Assembly: GCF_039939195.1 (NCBI RefSeq)
Contig: NZ_JBDUUH010000007.1
Coordinates: 1-64,000 of the forward strand
DNA length: 64,000 bases
Direction of reading: 5' to 3'
From: Foliimonas ilicis
GTDB taxonomy: Bacteria > Pseudomonadota > Alphaproteobacteria > Rhizobiales > Rhizobiaceae
The position numbers and the translations under genes were made by a program. Each line of letters starts with the position of its first letter. Positions within the stretch are counted from its first letter, which is position 1. Below the pieces are notes generated by a model. That model made no database searches and was not told the DNA's origin. It was given only the letters and a program-made list of their open reading frames with translations. Below, in pieces: positions 16,735 through 25,322 of the stretch.

Positions 16735-17832
16735 TCAGATGACCTTGCCGGTCTCCGTGTCGATCAGATGCATGTGGCGCAGATTGGCCATGAGCTCGAG
16801 AGCTTGGCCTGCCTGCGGATCGACGGACGGATCGATACGCGCGCAATTCATCACGTCGCTCATCAGGAAGTGCACAAGCGTTTCGACACCCATTGGCTCG
16901 GCAACGTCGACCGTGATCTTCAACGGCGCAAAGTCAGCGGACATGCCTTCCTTTCGCTCCGTCAGATGCTCGGGGCGTAGGCCGAGTTCAAGCGATTTTC
17001 CGACATAGGCGGCATAGCGATCCGCGCGGTCTTTCGGCACGGGAAGCCGCGTGCCATCATCCAGCACGACAACCAGACCGGACGCATCGCCTTCCAGTTT
17101 GCACGGAATGAAATTCATCGACGGGCTGCCGATGAAGCTCGCGACGAAACGCGTGGCGGGCGAGCGATAAAGCTCCTGCGGCGGGCCGACCTGCTCGATA
17201 ACGCCATGGTTCATGACGACGACGCGGTCGGCAAGCGTCATGGCTTCGATCTGATCGTGGGTGACATAGATCGTCGTCGTGCCGAGCTTCTGGTGAAGCT
17301 TCTTGATCTCGGTGCGCATCTGCACGCGCAGCTTTGCATCAAGATTGGAAAGCGGTTCATCAAAGAGGAAAACCTCCGGATCACGAACGATTGCGCGGCC
17401 CATGGCGACGCGCTGGCGCTGCCCACCCGAAAGCTCTTTCGGCTTCCTGTCGAGCAGCGTGGAAAGCCCCAAAATGCGGGCTGCATCCTCGACGCGCGTT
17501 TTGATATCGCCTTCCGCGAACTTCCGAAGCGTCAGGCCGAAGCCCATATTTTCGAACACGTTCATGTGCGGATAGAGCGCGTAGCTCTGGAACACCATCG
17601 CGATGTCGCGGTCGCGCGGCGCAACGTCGTTGACGAGCTTGTCACCGATATACATTTCACCATCGGTGATGTCTTCCAGACCGGCAATCATGCGCAGCAT
17701 CGTCGACTTGCCGCAGCCGGATGGGCCGACGAGAACGATGAACTCGCCATCAGCAATGTCGAGGTCCACACCCCTCACCGCGTGATAATCGCCGTAATGT
17801 TTGACGATCTTGCTGATCGATACTTGTGCCAT
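16735..17832 (-). CDS. ABC transporter ATP-binding protein (UgpC/MsmK type)
   Basis: A 365-residue ATPase that energises the MalFG-type permeases encoded upstream. Seen: Walker A GPSGCGKST, Q-loop MVFQSYALYPHM, signature LSGGQRQRVAMGRA, Walker B VFLFDEPLSNLDAKLR and H-loop VTHDQIEAMTL. A C-terminal TOBE/MOI-type domain follows (residues about 240-365), as in carbohydrate importers. The start at 17832 has GGAG six bases upstream; a start 13 codons earlier lacks family similarity. It lies between the amidase and the M20 peptidase in one leftward operon. Confidence 0.94.
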   Translation of the reverse strand: MAQVSISKIVKHYGDYHAVRGVDLDIADGEFIVLVGPSGCGKSTMLRMIAGLEDITDGEMYIGDKLVNDVAPRDRDIAMVFQSYALYPHMNVFENMGFGLTLRKFAEGDIKTRVEDAARILGLSTLLDRKPKELSGGQRQRVAMGRAIVRDPEVFLFDEPLSNLDAKLRVQMRTEIKKLHQKLGTTTIYVTHDQIEAMTLADRVVVMNHGVIEQVGPPQELYRSPATRFVASFIGSPSMNFIPCKLEGDASGLVVVLDDGTRLPVPKDRADRYAAYVGKSLELGLRPEHLTERKEGMSADFAPLKITVDVAEPMGVETLVHFLMSDVMNCARIDPSVDPQAGQALELMANLRHMHLIDTETGKVI

Positions 17833-17889
17833 CGTTACTCCAATCGAATCTTCATGCTCTTCGCTACGCAAGCCTGCCCGTTCGGGCGC

Positions 17890-19284
17890 TTACAGAGGCG
17901 GAAGAGGAAATGTCCTTGTCTTTTCGTAGGCTCTCGCGGCGCGCAGCACGGTTGCTTCCTCGCGCACCCGGCCGACAATCTGCAAACCGATCGGCAAGCC
18001 TTCCGGGCTCATTCCGCACGGTATCGACGCGGTGGGCTGATAGGTGAGATTGAATGGCGAGGTGAACGGCGTCCAATCCCCGCGCCACTCGCCGCCCTTG
18101 TCGCCGGGGAAATCTTCACCGACAGGAAACGCGGTGCGCGGCATGGAAGGCAGGATCAGCAGATCATAAGTCTCATGAAGCGCACGCATTCTCGCACCGA
18201 GTTCGGCGCGCTCGACATGCAGAGCCTGCGCATATTCCAGCGCTCCGAGTTTGCCTCCCGCATCAGCAATAATGAGAAGGCCGGGATCGACCAGCTTGCG
18301 CTGATCGTCGTTCATAGGTGCGATTGCACTGGCGAGCGTAACGGACAGGATCGTCGTGTAGCTTTCGACCGCACTTGGCAGGTCGAGTTCGATCTGATCG
18401 ACGGTTGCGCCTAACTCACGGAAAACCGCCGCGGCCTGCGCAACCGACTGCGCGACTTCATCGGTCACAGGCGCGCCGCTGATCGTTGGCGCATATGCGA
18501 TGCGAAGGCCTTTGATGCCATTGTTAAGGCCGGAAATTGCATCGAACGCAACGTCCGAAAGTGCTGTCCAGTCGCGCACATCATCGCCCGCAATCACCTG
18601 CAGCATAAGTGCGGCGTCTTCGACCGTGCGCGTCATCGGTCCATTGGCGGGCAATGATCCGGCAATTGAAGCAGGCGCGCTTGGCACACGGCCGAAGCCA
18701 GGTTTGATTCCGAAGATGCCGCAGAAAGAAGCGGGGATGCGGATAGAGCCGCCACCATCGCTGCCGAGATTGAGCGGCGCCATGCTTGCGGCTGCCGCGA
18801 CACCGGCACCGCAGCTTGAGCCACCGGGCGTAAGGTCCGTATTCCAAGGGTTACGCGTCGTGCCGTGCAGCGGGCTATCGCCCACGCCCTTATGGCCAAA
18901 TTCCGTGGTCGTCGTCTTACCGAGCAGGACTGCGCCATGTTCGCGAAGTCTTGCGACGGGTGGCGCATCGACATCGCAAGCCTGCTCGCGCGACACCGTC
19001 AGCGAGCCCTTCATCGTCGGCCATTTCTTTGTCAGGAACAGATCCTTGATTGTGGCCGGAACCCCATCCACCAGACCGGCTGGCTCATTGCGCATCCAAC
19101 GCGCCTCCGATGCACGGGCGTCCGCCAACGCGCTCTCTTCGTCCACCAGACAGAATGCGTTCAGTTTTTCATCGAGCGCAGCAATACGTCCGAGACACGA
19201 TTTCGTAGCTTCGACCGGCGAAAGTTTTTTCGCTTTGTAAGCATCGACGAGTTCTGCAGCAGATAGCGAAAAAGGCTCAGTCAT
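17890..19284 (-). CDS. amidase (amidase-signature family)
   Basis: A 464-residue amidase-signature hydrolase with the Ser-cisSer-Lys triad: K80 in ATIKD, S156 in PGGSS, and the nucleophile S180 in DGGGSIRIPA. A Cys follows GGSS where Gly is usual. The family cleaves carboxamides, with relatives including AtzE and GatA; no gatB or gatC is nearby, so a tRNA role is not supported. It lies between the binding-protein gene and the ATPase of an ABC importer, which implies that the imported solute carries an amide bond. It is cytosolic, with no signal. The substrate is unknown. Confidence 0.92.
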   Translation of the reverse strand: MTEPFSLSAAELVDAYKAKKLSPVEATKSCLGRIAALDEKLNAFCLVDEESALADARASEARWMRNEPAGLVDGVPATIKDLFLTKKWPTMKGSLTVSREQACDVDAPPVARLREHGAVLLGKTTTTEFGHKGVGDSPLHGTTRNPWNTDLTPGGSSCGAGVAAAASMAPLNLGSDGGGSIRIPASFCGIFGIKPGFGRVPSAPASIAGSLPANGPMTRTVEDAALMLQVIAGDDVRDWTALSDVAFDAISGLNNGIKGLRIAYAPTISGAPVTDEVAQSVAQAAAVFRELGATVDQIELDLPSAVESYTTILSVTLASAIAPMNDDQRKLVDPGLLIIADAGGKLGALEYAQALHVERAELGARMRALHETYDLLILPSMPRTAFPVGEDFPGDKGGEWRGDWTPFTSPFNLTYQPTASIPCGMSPEGLPIGLQIVGRVREEATVLRAARAYEKTRTFPLPPL

Positions 19285-19310
19285 TGACCCGTATCCAATA
19301 GGTTCTGGGA

Positions 19311-19340
19311 AGAAAGCCGGAGAATTGTCTCCGGCTTTCT
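19311..19340. terminator. perfect 13-bp hairpin between binding-protein and amidase genes
   Basis: AGAAAGCCGGAGA (19311-19323) and TCTCCGGCTTTCT (19328-19340) form a perfect stem around a four-base loop, 22 bases after the binding-protein stop. On the transcribed (minus) strand no long U-run follows, so it probably acts as a partial terminator or a 3' stabiliser. Such elements often keep binding-protein mRNA more abundant than downstream cistrons. Confidence 0.7.
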
Positions 19341-19361
19341 GTTTTCAGCCGTTCAGGCGCG

Positions 19362-20738
19362 TTAGGTACGCAACTGTGCGTTGGCTTTCGCAGCGGCTTT
19401 CTTCATCGCGCTTTCAGCCGTCTCCGCTCCGCTCAGAGCGAGGCTGACGCCAACGGCCAGCTCATTGAGGATCTGCGGCGATTGCGGATGGAAGCGGGCA
19501 CGCTTGGCAAGGTCGGCATCGGCATTCTGCAGATTGGCGAGTGCTGCCTGCGCTGCCTGATCGCCGAATGCCTTTTTGAAGCCTTCGCTTTCCCAGGCTG
19601 ATACGCGCGTTGTTGCGAGACCCTTGGCAGCAGTCTGCAACGAGGTTGCCTTGCTGGTCGCCCAGAGAAGGAACAGGAATGCCGCGTCCTTGTTTTCAGA
19701 CTTCGAGTTCACGGCAGCCTGCCAGCACGACATATTCGGGCGCGAAGGCTTGTCGCCCGCAGTCGGCATCATGGCGAATGCGGCATCCGCAGATACCTTG
19801 CTTTTTGCCGGATTTGAGATGTCTGTCGCGAAGTTCGACGTGTCTGACGTGATGGCAGATGCACCCTGCATGAAATCGTTCAGCGCTTCGTACCAATCGT
19901 AGTTGCTGACGCCGATTGGGCCGGCTTCACGCAGAAGCGTGGTGAACATTTCAACGCCCGCAATAGCTTCAGGGCTGTCATAGACGACACGGCCATCCTT
20001 GAACAATTCGCCGCCATACGAATAGATAAAACCGGTCAGCGGGAAGGTTGCATTGCCCGCAGCCTTGGCGCGCATCGCGATGCCGGAAACGCTATCCGTT
20101 TTCACCGCGCGAGCCGCAGCCAGAAGTTCATCGAAGGTCTTTGGCGTATCGAGACCCTTCTCGTTGAGATAGGCCTTGTTCAGATAGAGCGTCTGCGCTT
20201 CTGCGGTGATCGGGAACGCATAACGTTCGCCATTGTGCCACAGAGGATATTCGCGGGCGGGCTTGAGAATATCGGCCTCGTCGTACCATGCCGGATCGAC
20301 GAGATCCTTGTTCTCATAATAGCTGTTCAGCGGCTCGAGCCACCCTGCGGTAATGCCCTGGCCATATGCCAGATACATGAACACGTCAGGCGTGCGGCTG
20401 CCGCTGGCGAGCTTAATCGGCAAGGCGGTCAGGAATTCGGTTTCTGAACGGAAATCCGTCTCGACCTCGATGCCGGTCAATTCCGTGAACTGCGGGATGA
20501 AAGGCACAACCGCATTGGACCAGGGGTGCGTTGCGCCGCCGACCATGATCTTCTTGCCGGCTTCGCGCTTCCAATCGACATTCGCCGAGGCGTAAGCCTC
20601 AAGTCCTTCACCGCTCTGTGCAAATGCCGAGCGGCCGATGATGGCGGGTGCCGCCAAGGCAACGCCAGCGAGCATTGCCGAGCGCGTAAACGCCCTGCGG
20701 GTCAAAACAAAGCGACGGTCATTATTGTGGTCGGTCAT
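19362..20738 (-). CDS. ABC transporter substrate-binding protein, family 1 (carbohydrate type), probable Tat export
   Basis: A 458-residue extracellular solute-binding protein. The N-terminus carries a twin-arginine-like motif TRRAFTRS (R14-R15) and a hydrophobic stretch ending SAFAQ, so export by Tat is likely. The mature part has the SBP family 1 pattern: IMVGGATHPWSNAVVPFIPQF, YLAYGQGITAGWLEPL, and a late AAVNSKSENKDAAFLFLLWATS. It delivers solute to the two permeases encoded just upstream (20798-22550). Related proteins bind sugars or polyols, but the linked amidase and peptidase make an amide-containing solute plausible. Confidence 0.92.
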   Translation of the reverse strand: MTDHNNDRRFVLTRRAFTRSAMLAGVALAAPAIIGRSAFAQSGEGLEAYASANVDWKREAGKKIMVGGATHPWSNAVVPFIPQFTELTGIEVETDFRSETEFLTALPIKLASGSRTPDVFMYLAYGQGITAGWLEPLNSYYENKDLVDPAWYDEADILKPAREYPLWHNGERYAFPITAEAQTLYLNKAYLNEKGLDTPKTFDELLAAARAVKTDSVSGIAMRAKAAGNATFPLTGFIYSYGGELFKDGRVVYDSPEAIAGVEMFTTLLREAGPIGVSNYDWYEALNDFMQGASAITSDTSNFATDISNPAKSKVSADAAFAMMPTAGDKPSRPNMSCWQAAVNSKSENKDAAFLFLLWATSKATSLQTAAKGLATTRVSAWESEGFKKAFGDQAAQAALANLQNADADLAKRARFHPQSPQILNELAVGVSLALSGAETAESAMKKAAAKANAQLRT

Positions 20739-20797
20739 GCGAATTCCCCTTTTTATGATGAGCGGTCATTTCCGTAACCGCTTGTTGAGACAGACGA

Positions 20798-21631
20798 CTA
20801 CTTCACGGCACCCAGCGTCAGCCCGCGAACGAGTTGGCGCTGGAAAAGAAGGATGAAAATCAGAACAGGCGCCAACATCAGCGTCGCGGCAGCGGACAGC
20901 TTGCCCCACTCGATCTGTTCGAAGCCGATATAGGCGTAGATGCCGACTGGCACGGTCATCACGTCATTGCCGCCGAGCACCATGGAAAACAGGAACTCGT
21001 TCCACGATGACAGGAATGTGAGGATGCCGACCGCCGCGATGCCCGGAAGCGCCAGCGGAAGAATGACCTTGCGGAACGATGTAAAACGCCCTGCCCCATC
21101 GATGAATGCCGCCTCCTCCAGATCCCGCGGCAAATCCTGAAAGAAGCCGCGCAGGATCCAGACGATCATCGCCAGATTGATACCGATATGCGCAATGATC
21201 AGCCCGGCATGTGTGCCGAGAAGACCTAGATTGTAGAAGATCACGAAGAACGGGATCAGCATTGCGATGGGCGGTGTAAAGCGCGTCGCCAATATCCAGA
21301 ATGCGATCTTGCTGTCACCACGAAAACGATGGCGAGCCAGCACATAGGCGGCAGGCGCGCCGATAAGCAGCCCAAAGAACGTAGCGGAGAGCGCGATGAT
21401 CAGGCTGTTCATCATGTAGCCGAGCACACGCGGGTCCTGAAGAACCTCGATGTAATTCTGCAGCGTCGGCATGAAGATGAATGTTGGCGGACGCGCCACC
21501 GCATCGACCGGCTGCTTCAGCGACATGTTGATCAGCCAGTAGATTGGGAACAGGCACCAGGCTGCAAATCCCCACAGAATGACGCGGCGCAGAACCACGC
21601 CCAGCGTCAGAGCTTTCTTTTTCTTGGCCAT
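20798..21631 (-). CDS. ABC transporter permease (MalG-like)
   Basis: A 277-residue inner-membrane permease with six predicted helices and the conserved coupling loop EAAFIDGAGRFTSFRKVILPLALPGI (EAA motif) that contacts the ATPase. The N-terminal cluster MAKKKKALTLG is cytoplasmic. It starts one base after the stop of the partner permease and pairs with it as the MalF/MalG-type channel of the importer. Confidence 0.94.
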   Translation of the reverse strand: MAKKKKALTLGVVLRRVILWGFAAWCLFPIYWLINMSLKQPVDAVARPPTFIFMPTLQNYIEVLQDPRVLGYMMNSLIIALSATFFGLLIGAPAAYVLARHRFRGDSKIAFWILATRFTPPIAMLIPFFVIFYNLGLLGTHAGLIIAHIGINLAMIVWILRGFFQDLPRDLEEAAFIDGAGRFTSFRKVILPLALPGIAAVGILTFLSSWNEFLFSMVLGGNDVMTVPVGIYAYIGFEQIEWGKLSAAATLMLAPVLIFILLFQRQLVRGLTLGAVK

Positions 21632-21632
21632 C

Positions 21633-22550
21633 TCAGGACTCCGCCACTGTCAGAAGTCGCGACCGGCGCAGGAATAGCTGGGTCACAATGGTAATGATGA
21701 TCAGCATGACGATCGCGATGCTGGAGCCGTAGCCGAGCGAAACGAATTCGATCGCCTGCTTGTAAGCGTACATGTTGAGGGTGGTCGTGGATGTCCCCGG
21801 CCCGCCGGACGTCAAGACATAGATGATGTCGAAAGTCTTGAACGCGTCGATGGAGCGAAACAGAAGCGCGATTGCGAGAAATGGCTTGAGCAGCGGCAAT
21901 GTCACCAGCCGGAAGGTCTGCCAAGGCGTTGCGCCATCGATTTTCGCCGCTTCGAACGGGTCTGCTGGAAGAGAAGCCAACCCACCAGCGATAATAAGAA
22001 GAATGAACGGCGTATGCTGCCATGTATCGACAAGAATGAGCGAAAACAGCGCCATATTGCCGGTGCCCAGCCAATCCTGCGGCGGTAAACCAACGCTGAC
22101 CAGCATGTGATTGAAGACACCAAGGCCGGGATTGAACATCATGCGGAAGGTGAAAACCGCCGCAATCGGTGTCACCGCCATTGGCAAAAGATAGATGGCG
22201 CGAAGAGCAGGAACCGCTTTTGTTTCTTCATGGAGCAGAATGGCCAGCCCCAGCCCGATTGCAGTCTGCAACGCGACCGAACTGACCGTGAAAATGAGCG
22301 TTACCCTGAGTGAATCCCAGAATTCCGGCGTGGAAAGCAGCGCCAGATAATTGTCGAATCCGGCAAAGCGCGCAGGCGGAAGCGACAGAATATAGTCGGT
22401 GAAGCTCAAGCCGAAACCGACAAGAAACGGAACGAGGATCAGACCGGTCAGAAGAACGATCGCAGGGATCAGCATAAGCAGAATGAAATGGCTACGCTCA
22501 CGTCGCCACGATGCAGCTTTGCCCAACCCGCCCGCAGGCACTTTGCTCAT
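21633..22550 (-). CDS. ABC transporter permease (MalF-like)
   Basis: A 305-residue inner-membrane permease, the first gene of the ABC/amidase/peptidase operon. It has six hydrophobic segments and the EAA loop EAAKIDGATPWQTFRLVTLPLLKPF. The start at 22550 is preferred because GGAG lies six bases upstream; an ATG four codons earlier is less well placed. The promoter at 22627-22654 and two TTATGGATAA-type sites lie just upstream, so this is the regulated head of the operon. Confidence 0.93.
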   Translation of the reverse strand: MSKVPAGGLGKAASWRRERSHFILLMLIPAIVLLTGLILVPFLVGFGLSFTDYILSLPPARFAGFDNYLALLSTPEFWDSLRVTLIFTVSSVALQTAIGLGLAILLHEETKAVPALRAIYLLPMAVTPIAAVFTFRMMFNPGLGVFNHMLVSVGLPPQDWLGTGNMALFSLILVDTWQHTPFILLIIAGGLASLPADPFEAAKIDGATPWQTFRLVTLPLLKPFLAIALLFRSIDAFKTFDIIYVLTSGGPGTSTTTLNMYAYKQAIEFVSLGYGSSIAIVMLIIITIVTQLFLRRSRLLTVAES

Positions 22551-22619
22551 CTGCGACTCCAACCGCTACAGTTCAGACTACACCCACGAACGAGGCGAAA
22601 GCCTGCCATGTAAATGTTA

Positions 22620-22676
22620 TTTATCCATAATATTCAAGTTGACGACACTGTCAAGAATTCGCCTGTTTATCCATAA
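22620..22676 (-). promoter_or_regulatory. sigma-70 promoter with two TTATGGATAAA sites, head of ABC operon
   Basis: On the minus strand: -35 TTGACA (22654-22649), a 16-base spacer, and -10 TATTAT (22632-22627). Two identical 11-base copies of TTATGGATAAA lie at 22676-22666, upstream of the -35, and at 22630-22620, overlapping the -10. Each contains the imperfect dyad TTAT-GG-ATAA. Their centres are 46 bases apart. Identical sites bracketing a near-consensus promoter suggest repression, possibly by looping. The regulator is not identified. Confidence 0.75.
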
Positions 22677-22691
22677 AAAACTTTTCAAGGA

Positions 22692-24194
22692 TTACAAAAC
22701 AGCACCAATAGTCCACGGCACAAACTCGCTGTCGCCATAGCCGAATGCTTCGCTGGTCGTCTTCTCGCCCGACGCGACGTCGAGTACCAAATCGTAGATT
22801 TCCTGTCCGAGCTGATGAAGATCCACATCTCCGTTCAGCAGACGCCCGGCATCGAAATCCATGTCGTCGGTCATGCGCTCATAAAGCGTCGAATTGCTCG
22901 CCACCTTGATCGACGGAACAGGACGGCATCCGAAACATGAGCCGCGACCCGTGGTGAAGACGATCATGTTTGCGCCGCCAGCCACCTGCCCCGTTGCGGA
23001 AACGGGGTCGTAACCCGGCGTATCCATGAAAACGAGGCCCTTTGACGTGACCGATTCTGCGTATCCGTAACAATCCTTCAGCGGCGAGCGGCCGGATTTG
23101 GCAACCGCCCCCAGCGATTTCTCAAGGATGGTCGTCAATCCGCCGCGCTTGTTGCCTGGCGAAGGGTTGTTGTCGAGCGACGCATTGTGGGATGCCACAT
23201 AGTCTTCCCACCAGGCGATACGCTTCATCAGTTTTTCGGCGGTTTCCGGCGAAGCGCGAGACGTCAGCAAATGTTCCGCGCCGTAAATTTCCGGCGTTTC
23301 GGAAAGAATTGCCGTCCCGCCTCCCGCGACCAGAAGGTCCATTGCGATGCCCAAAGCCGGGTTCGCGGTAATGCCGGAAAAGCCATCGGAACCGCCGCAC
23401 TGCAGGCCGATTGTCAGTTCCGAAACCGGCACATCCTCGCGTTCGACCGCATTGGCCGCGCGTGCAATCCCTTCAAGGATGACCATCGCGCGTTCCAAAG
23501 CTGCACGCGATCCGCCCACCTGCTGAATGTCGAAACTTACCCGCGTTTCACTCGGTCCGCCGGTCGCATAAAGCGCGATCTGATTGACCTCACAGCCGAG
23601 GCCGACCAGCAAAACACCGCCGAAATTCGGATGACGGCAATAGCCCGCAATCGTTTTCTGGAGCAGCTTTTGCCCCTCGCTATTGGTCGACGCGCCGCAG
23701 CCGGAGCCATGAACGATAGGAACAAAACCATCGATGTTTGGAAAACTGGAAAGCAGGCGCTTGTTGGCTTCTTCGGCAATTGCCCGGCAAACCGTGGTGG
23801 AACAGTTCACGCTTGCGATAACGCCGATATAGTTGCGCGTGGCGAATTTCCCTGTCGCGCGACGGATGCCTTTGAACGTCATACGCGACGGAAGCCGCTG
23901 CGATGCAGTCGATACGGCGCCCGGTTTGATCCGGGTAAGACCGGCGGCGAAGCCGAGATTGTGGGCATGAACCCAATCGCCGGATTCGATTGGCGATAGG
24001 GCCTCGCCGATCACCTGCCCGAACTTCAAAACTGGCGCTCCCGCCTTAATCGCCGCGACCGCGACCTTGTGGCCAAGCGGAATATCGGCGCGCGCCGTGA
24101 GGCCGTCCATGACCAGATCGCCGGTCGCGATGTCCTTGATCGCAACGGCGATGTTGTCTTCGGGATCGAGACGAATAATTGCGGACTTGCTCAT
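22692..24194 (-). CDS. uxaA: altronate dehydratase (UxaA family)
   Basis: A 500-residue hexonate dehydratase. An N-terminal SAF domain (IIRLDPEDNIAVAIKDI, residues about 1-90) precedes the catalytic domain with conserved segments HGSGCG, VGLGCEVNQI, LQCGGSDGFSGITANPA and GRGSCFGCRPVPSIKV, whose Cys residues suit metal binding. UxaA converts D-altronate to 2-keto-3-deoxy-D-gluconate. Its start overlaps the stop of the tagaturonate reductase-like gene by four bases. Sibling families (galactarate, sulfolactate dehydratases) share the architecture, so altronate is the best guess from the neighbours. It is cytosolic. Confidence 0.88.
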   Translation of the reverse strand: MSKSAIIRLDPEDNIAVAIKDIATGDLVMDGLTARADIPLGHKVAVAAIKAGAPVLKFGQVIGEALSPIESGDWVHAHNLGFAAGLTRIKPGAVSTASQRLPSRMTFKGIRRATGKFATRNYIGVIASVNCSTTVCRAIAEEANKRLLSSFPNIDGFVPIVHGSGCGASTNSEGQKLLQKTIAGYCRHPNFGGVLLVGLGCEVNQIALYATGGPSETRVSFDIQQVGGSRAALERAMVILEGIARAANAVEREDVPVSELTIGLQCGGSDGFSGITANPALGIAMDLLVAGGGTAILSETPEIYGAEHLLTSRASPETAEKLMKRIAWWEDYVASHNASLDNNPSPGNKRGGLTTILEKSLGAVAKSGRSPLKDCYGYAESVTSKGLVFMDTPGYDPVSATGQVAGGANMIVFTTGRGSCFGCRPVPSIKVASNSTLYERMTDDMDFDAGRLLNGDVDLHQLGQEIYDLVLDVASGEKTTSEAFGYGDSEFVPWTIGAVL

Positions 24195-25318
24195 TTGGCC
24201 AACCCGTTGCGTTTACATACAGCGCTCAGCATCGGCATCTTAATCTCGCTTCCAGACTGCGCGACCCATGAAATAAATGCCGCCAGACGACGGTCCACCT
24301 TCAGACCGTGATTTTGTGCGATGTCTGCAATTCGATGCTGAAGAAATGGATTGCAGAACCGGTCGAGCGTTGTCTGAATGTAGATTTCCGCTTCGTCGCC
24401 CAGCCCTAGCGCAGCAAAGCCCGGCAACACTTCACTTTCAAAAATACGTTCCAGCCACTGGCGGATTACAGCATCCGACATCGCCTGGAAGACGGTCAGC
24501 CCATCCTGTGGATTTTCCAGCCATTGATCGGCCAGAACAGTATGCCCAAGATTCAGAATGTGAAGCTTCAGCCGCTCATATTGCTCGAGATCATCGGTGA
24601 CGACGATCGACGGATGCAGGAAAGGTGCATCTTCCTGTGAGGCGCCCTCGATTGCCCATAATGCATATGGTTCTGCAACGGCGCCAACGGGCTCGATCGG
24701 TTCGGATACGATGCGGTCAACCAGCGTGTTGACGAAACGGACATCGCTTTTCAACCACGTCAAAAACTCATGCGGCGCCCGCGCCGTGATCGCAATCTTT
24801 GCTACGATCGAGCGAAGCGTGTCTCCATTCTTGTTCACCAATTCGCATGGATAAATGGAAAGCTTGCGACCCGAGCGCCGCCAGCGTGCAACCAGAAGTG
24901 CCGCCAGCTTTGCTGGAAAACCCTTGGGAACGATATTTTCGTTCAGAACCGCTTCGCCGGGTTCCGTCTTGTAACCGCTGTCGCCGCTGTTCGAAACGAC
25001 GATATCGGTATCCTCGACGAAAGCCCGCACGACCTCGCGCCACTGCGTATCCGCAATCAGCGCCGATTTGACGGATTTTACCTGCACGGCCTGATCGATG
25101 GTTCCGCCATTGGAGACGCCCCTCACCTTGATCGGAAAGCCACCCGGATCGGAAAACGCTGCAACCCGATGCGCACGCGCATCGTCGGGTGAGATTTTCA
25201 CCACGGTAATTTCAATCGGCACCCCTCCGCTCTCATTGGCTTCATGAGCAAACAAATCGACATGCGCCTGAAGGAAGCGGCTGGTGCCGAACTGCATTAT
25301 CTGGCGGGTGCGGCTCAT
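24191..25318 (-). CDS. tagaturonate reductase-like (mannitol dehydrogenase family)
   Basis: A 375-residue member of the polyol-specific long-chain dehydrogenase family that includes UxaB (tagaturonate to altronate, NADH) and UxuB. It opens MQFGTSRFLQAHVDLFAHEA, the family's nucleotide-binding start, and has the catalytic region IYPCELVNKNGDTLRSIV with the expected Lys-Asn. At 375 residues it is shorter than E. coli UxaB (over 480), as in many alphaproteobacterial versions. It overlaps uxaA by four bases and follows the Zn-dehydrogenase by four bases, so the three proteins are translated together. The exact sugar acid is inferred from context. Confidence 0.82.
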   Translation of the reverse strand: MSRTRQIMQFGTSRFLQAHVDLFAHEANESGGVPIEITVVKISPDDARAHRVAAFSDPGGFPIKVRGVSNGGTIDQAVQVKSVKSALIADTQWREVVRAFVEDTDIVVSNSGDSGYKTEPGEAVLNENIVPKGFPAKLAALLVARWRRSGRKLSIYPCELVNKNGDTLRSIVAKIAITARAPHEFLTWLKSDVRFVNTLVDRIVSEPIEPVGAVAEPYALWAIEGASQEDAPFLHPSIVVTDDLEQYERLKLHILNLGHTVLADQWLENPQDGLTVFQAMSDAVIRQWLERIFESEVLPGFAALGLGDEAEIYIQTTLDRFCNPFLQHRIADIAQNHGLKVDRRLAAFISWVAQSGSEIKMPMLSAVCKRNGLAK

Positions 25319-25322
25319 TCCA

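Noticed and set aside
17206..18414. A 402-codon open frame on the + strand
   Set aside because: Spans antisense of two well-supported genes (ABC ATPase and amidase) and crosses their boundary.
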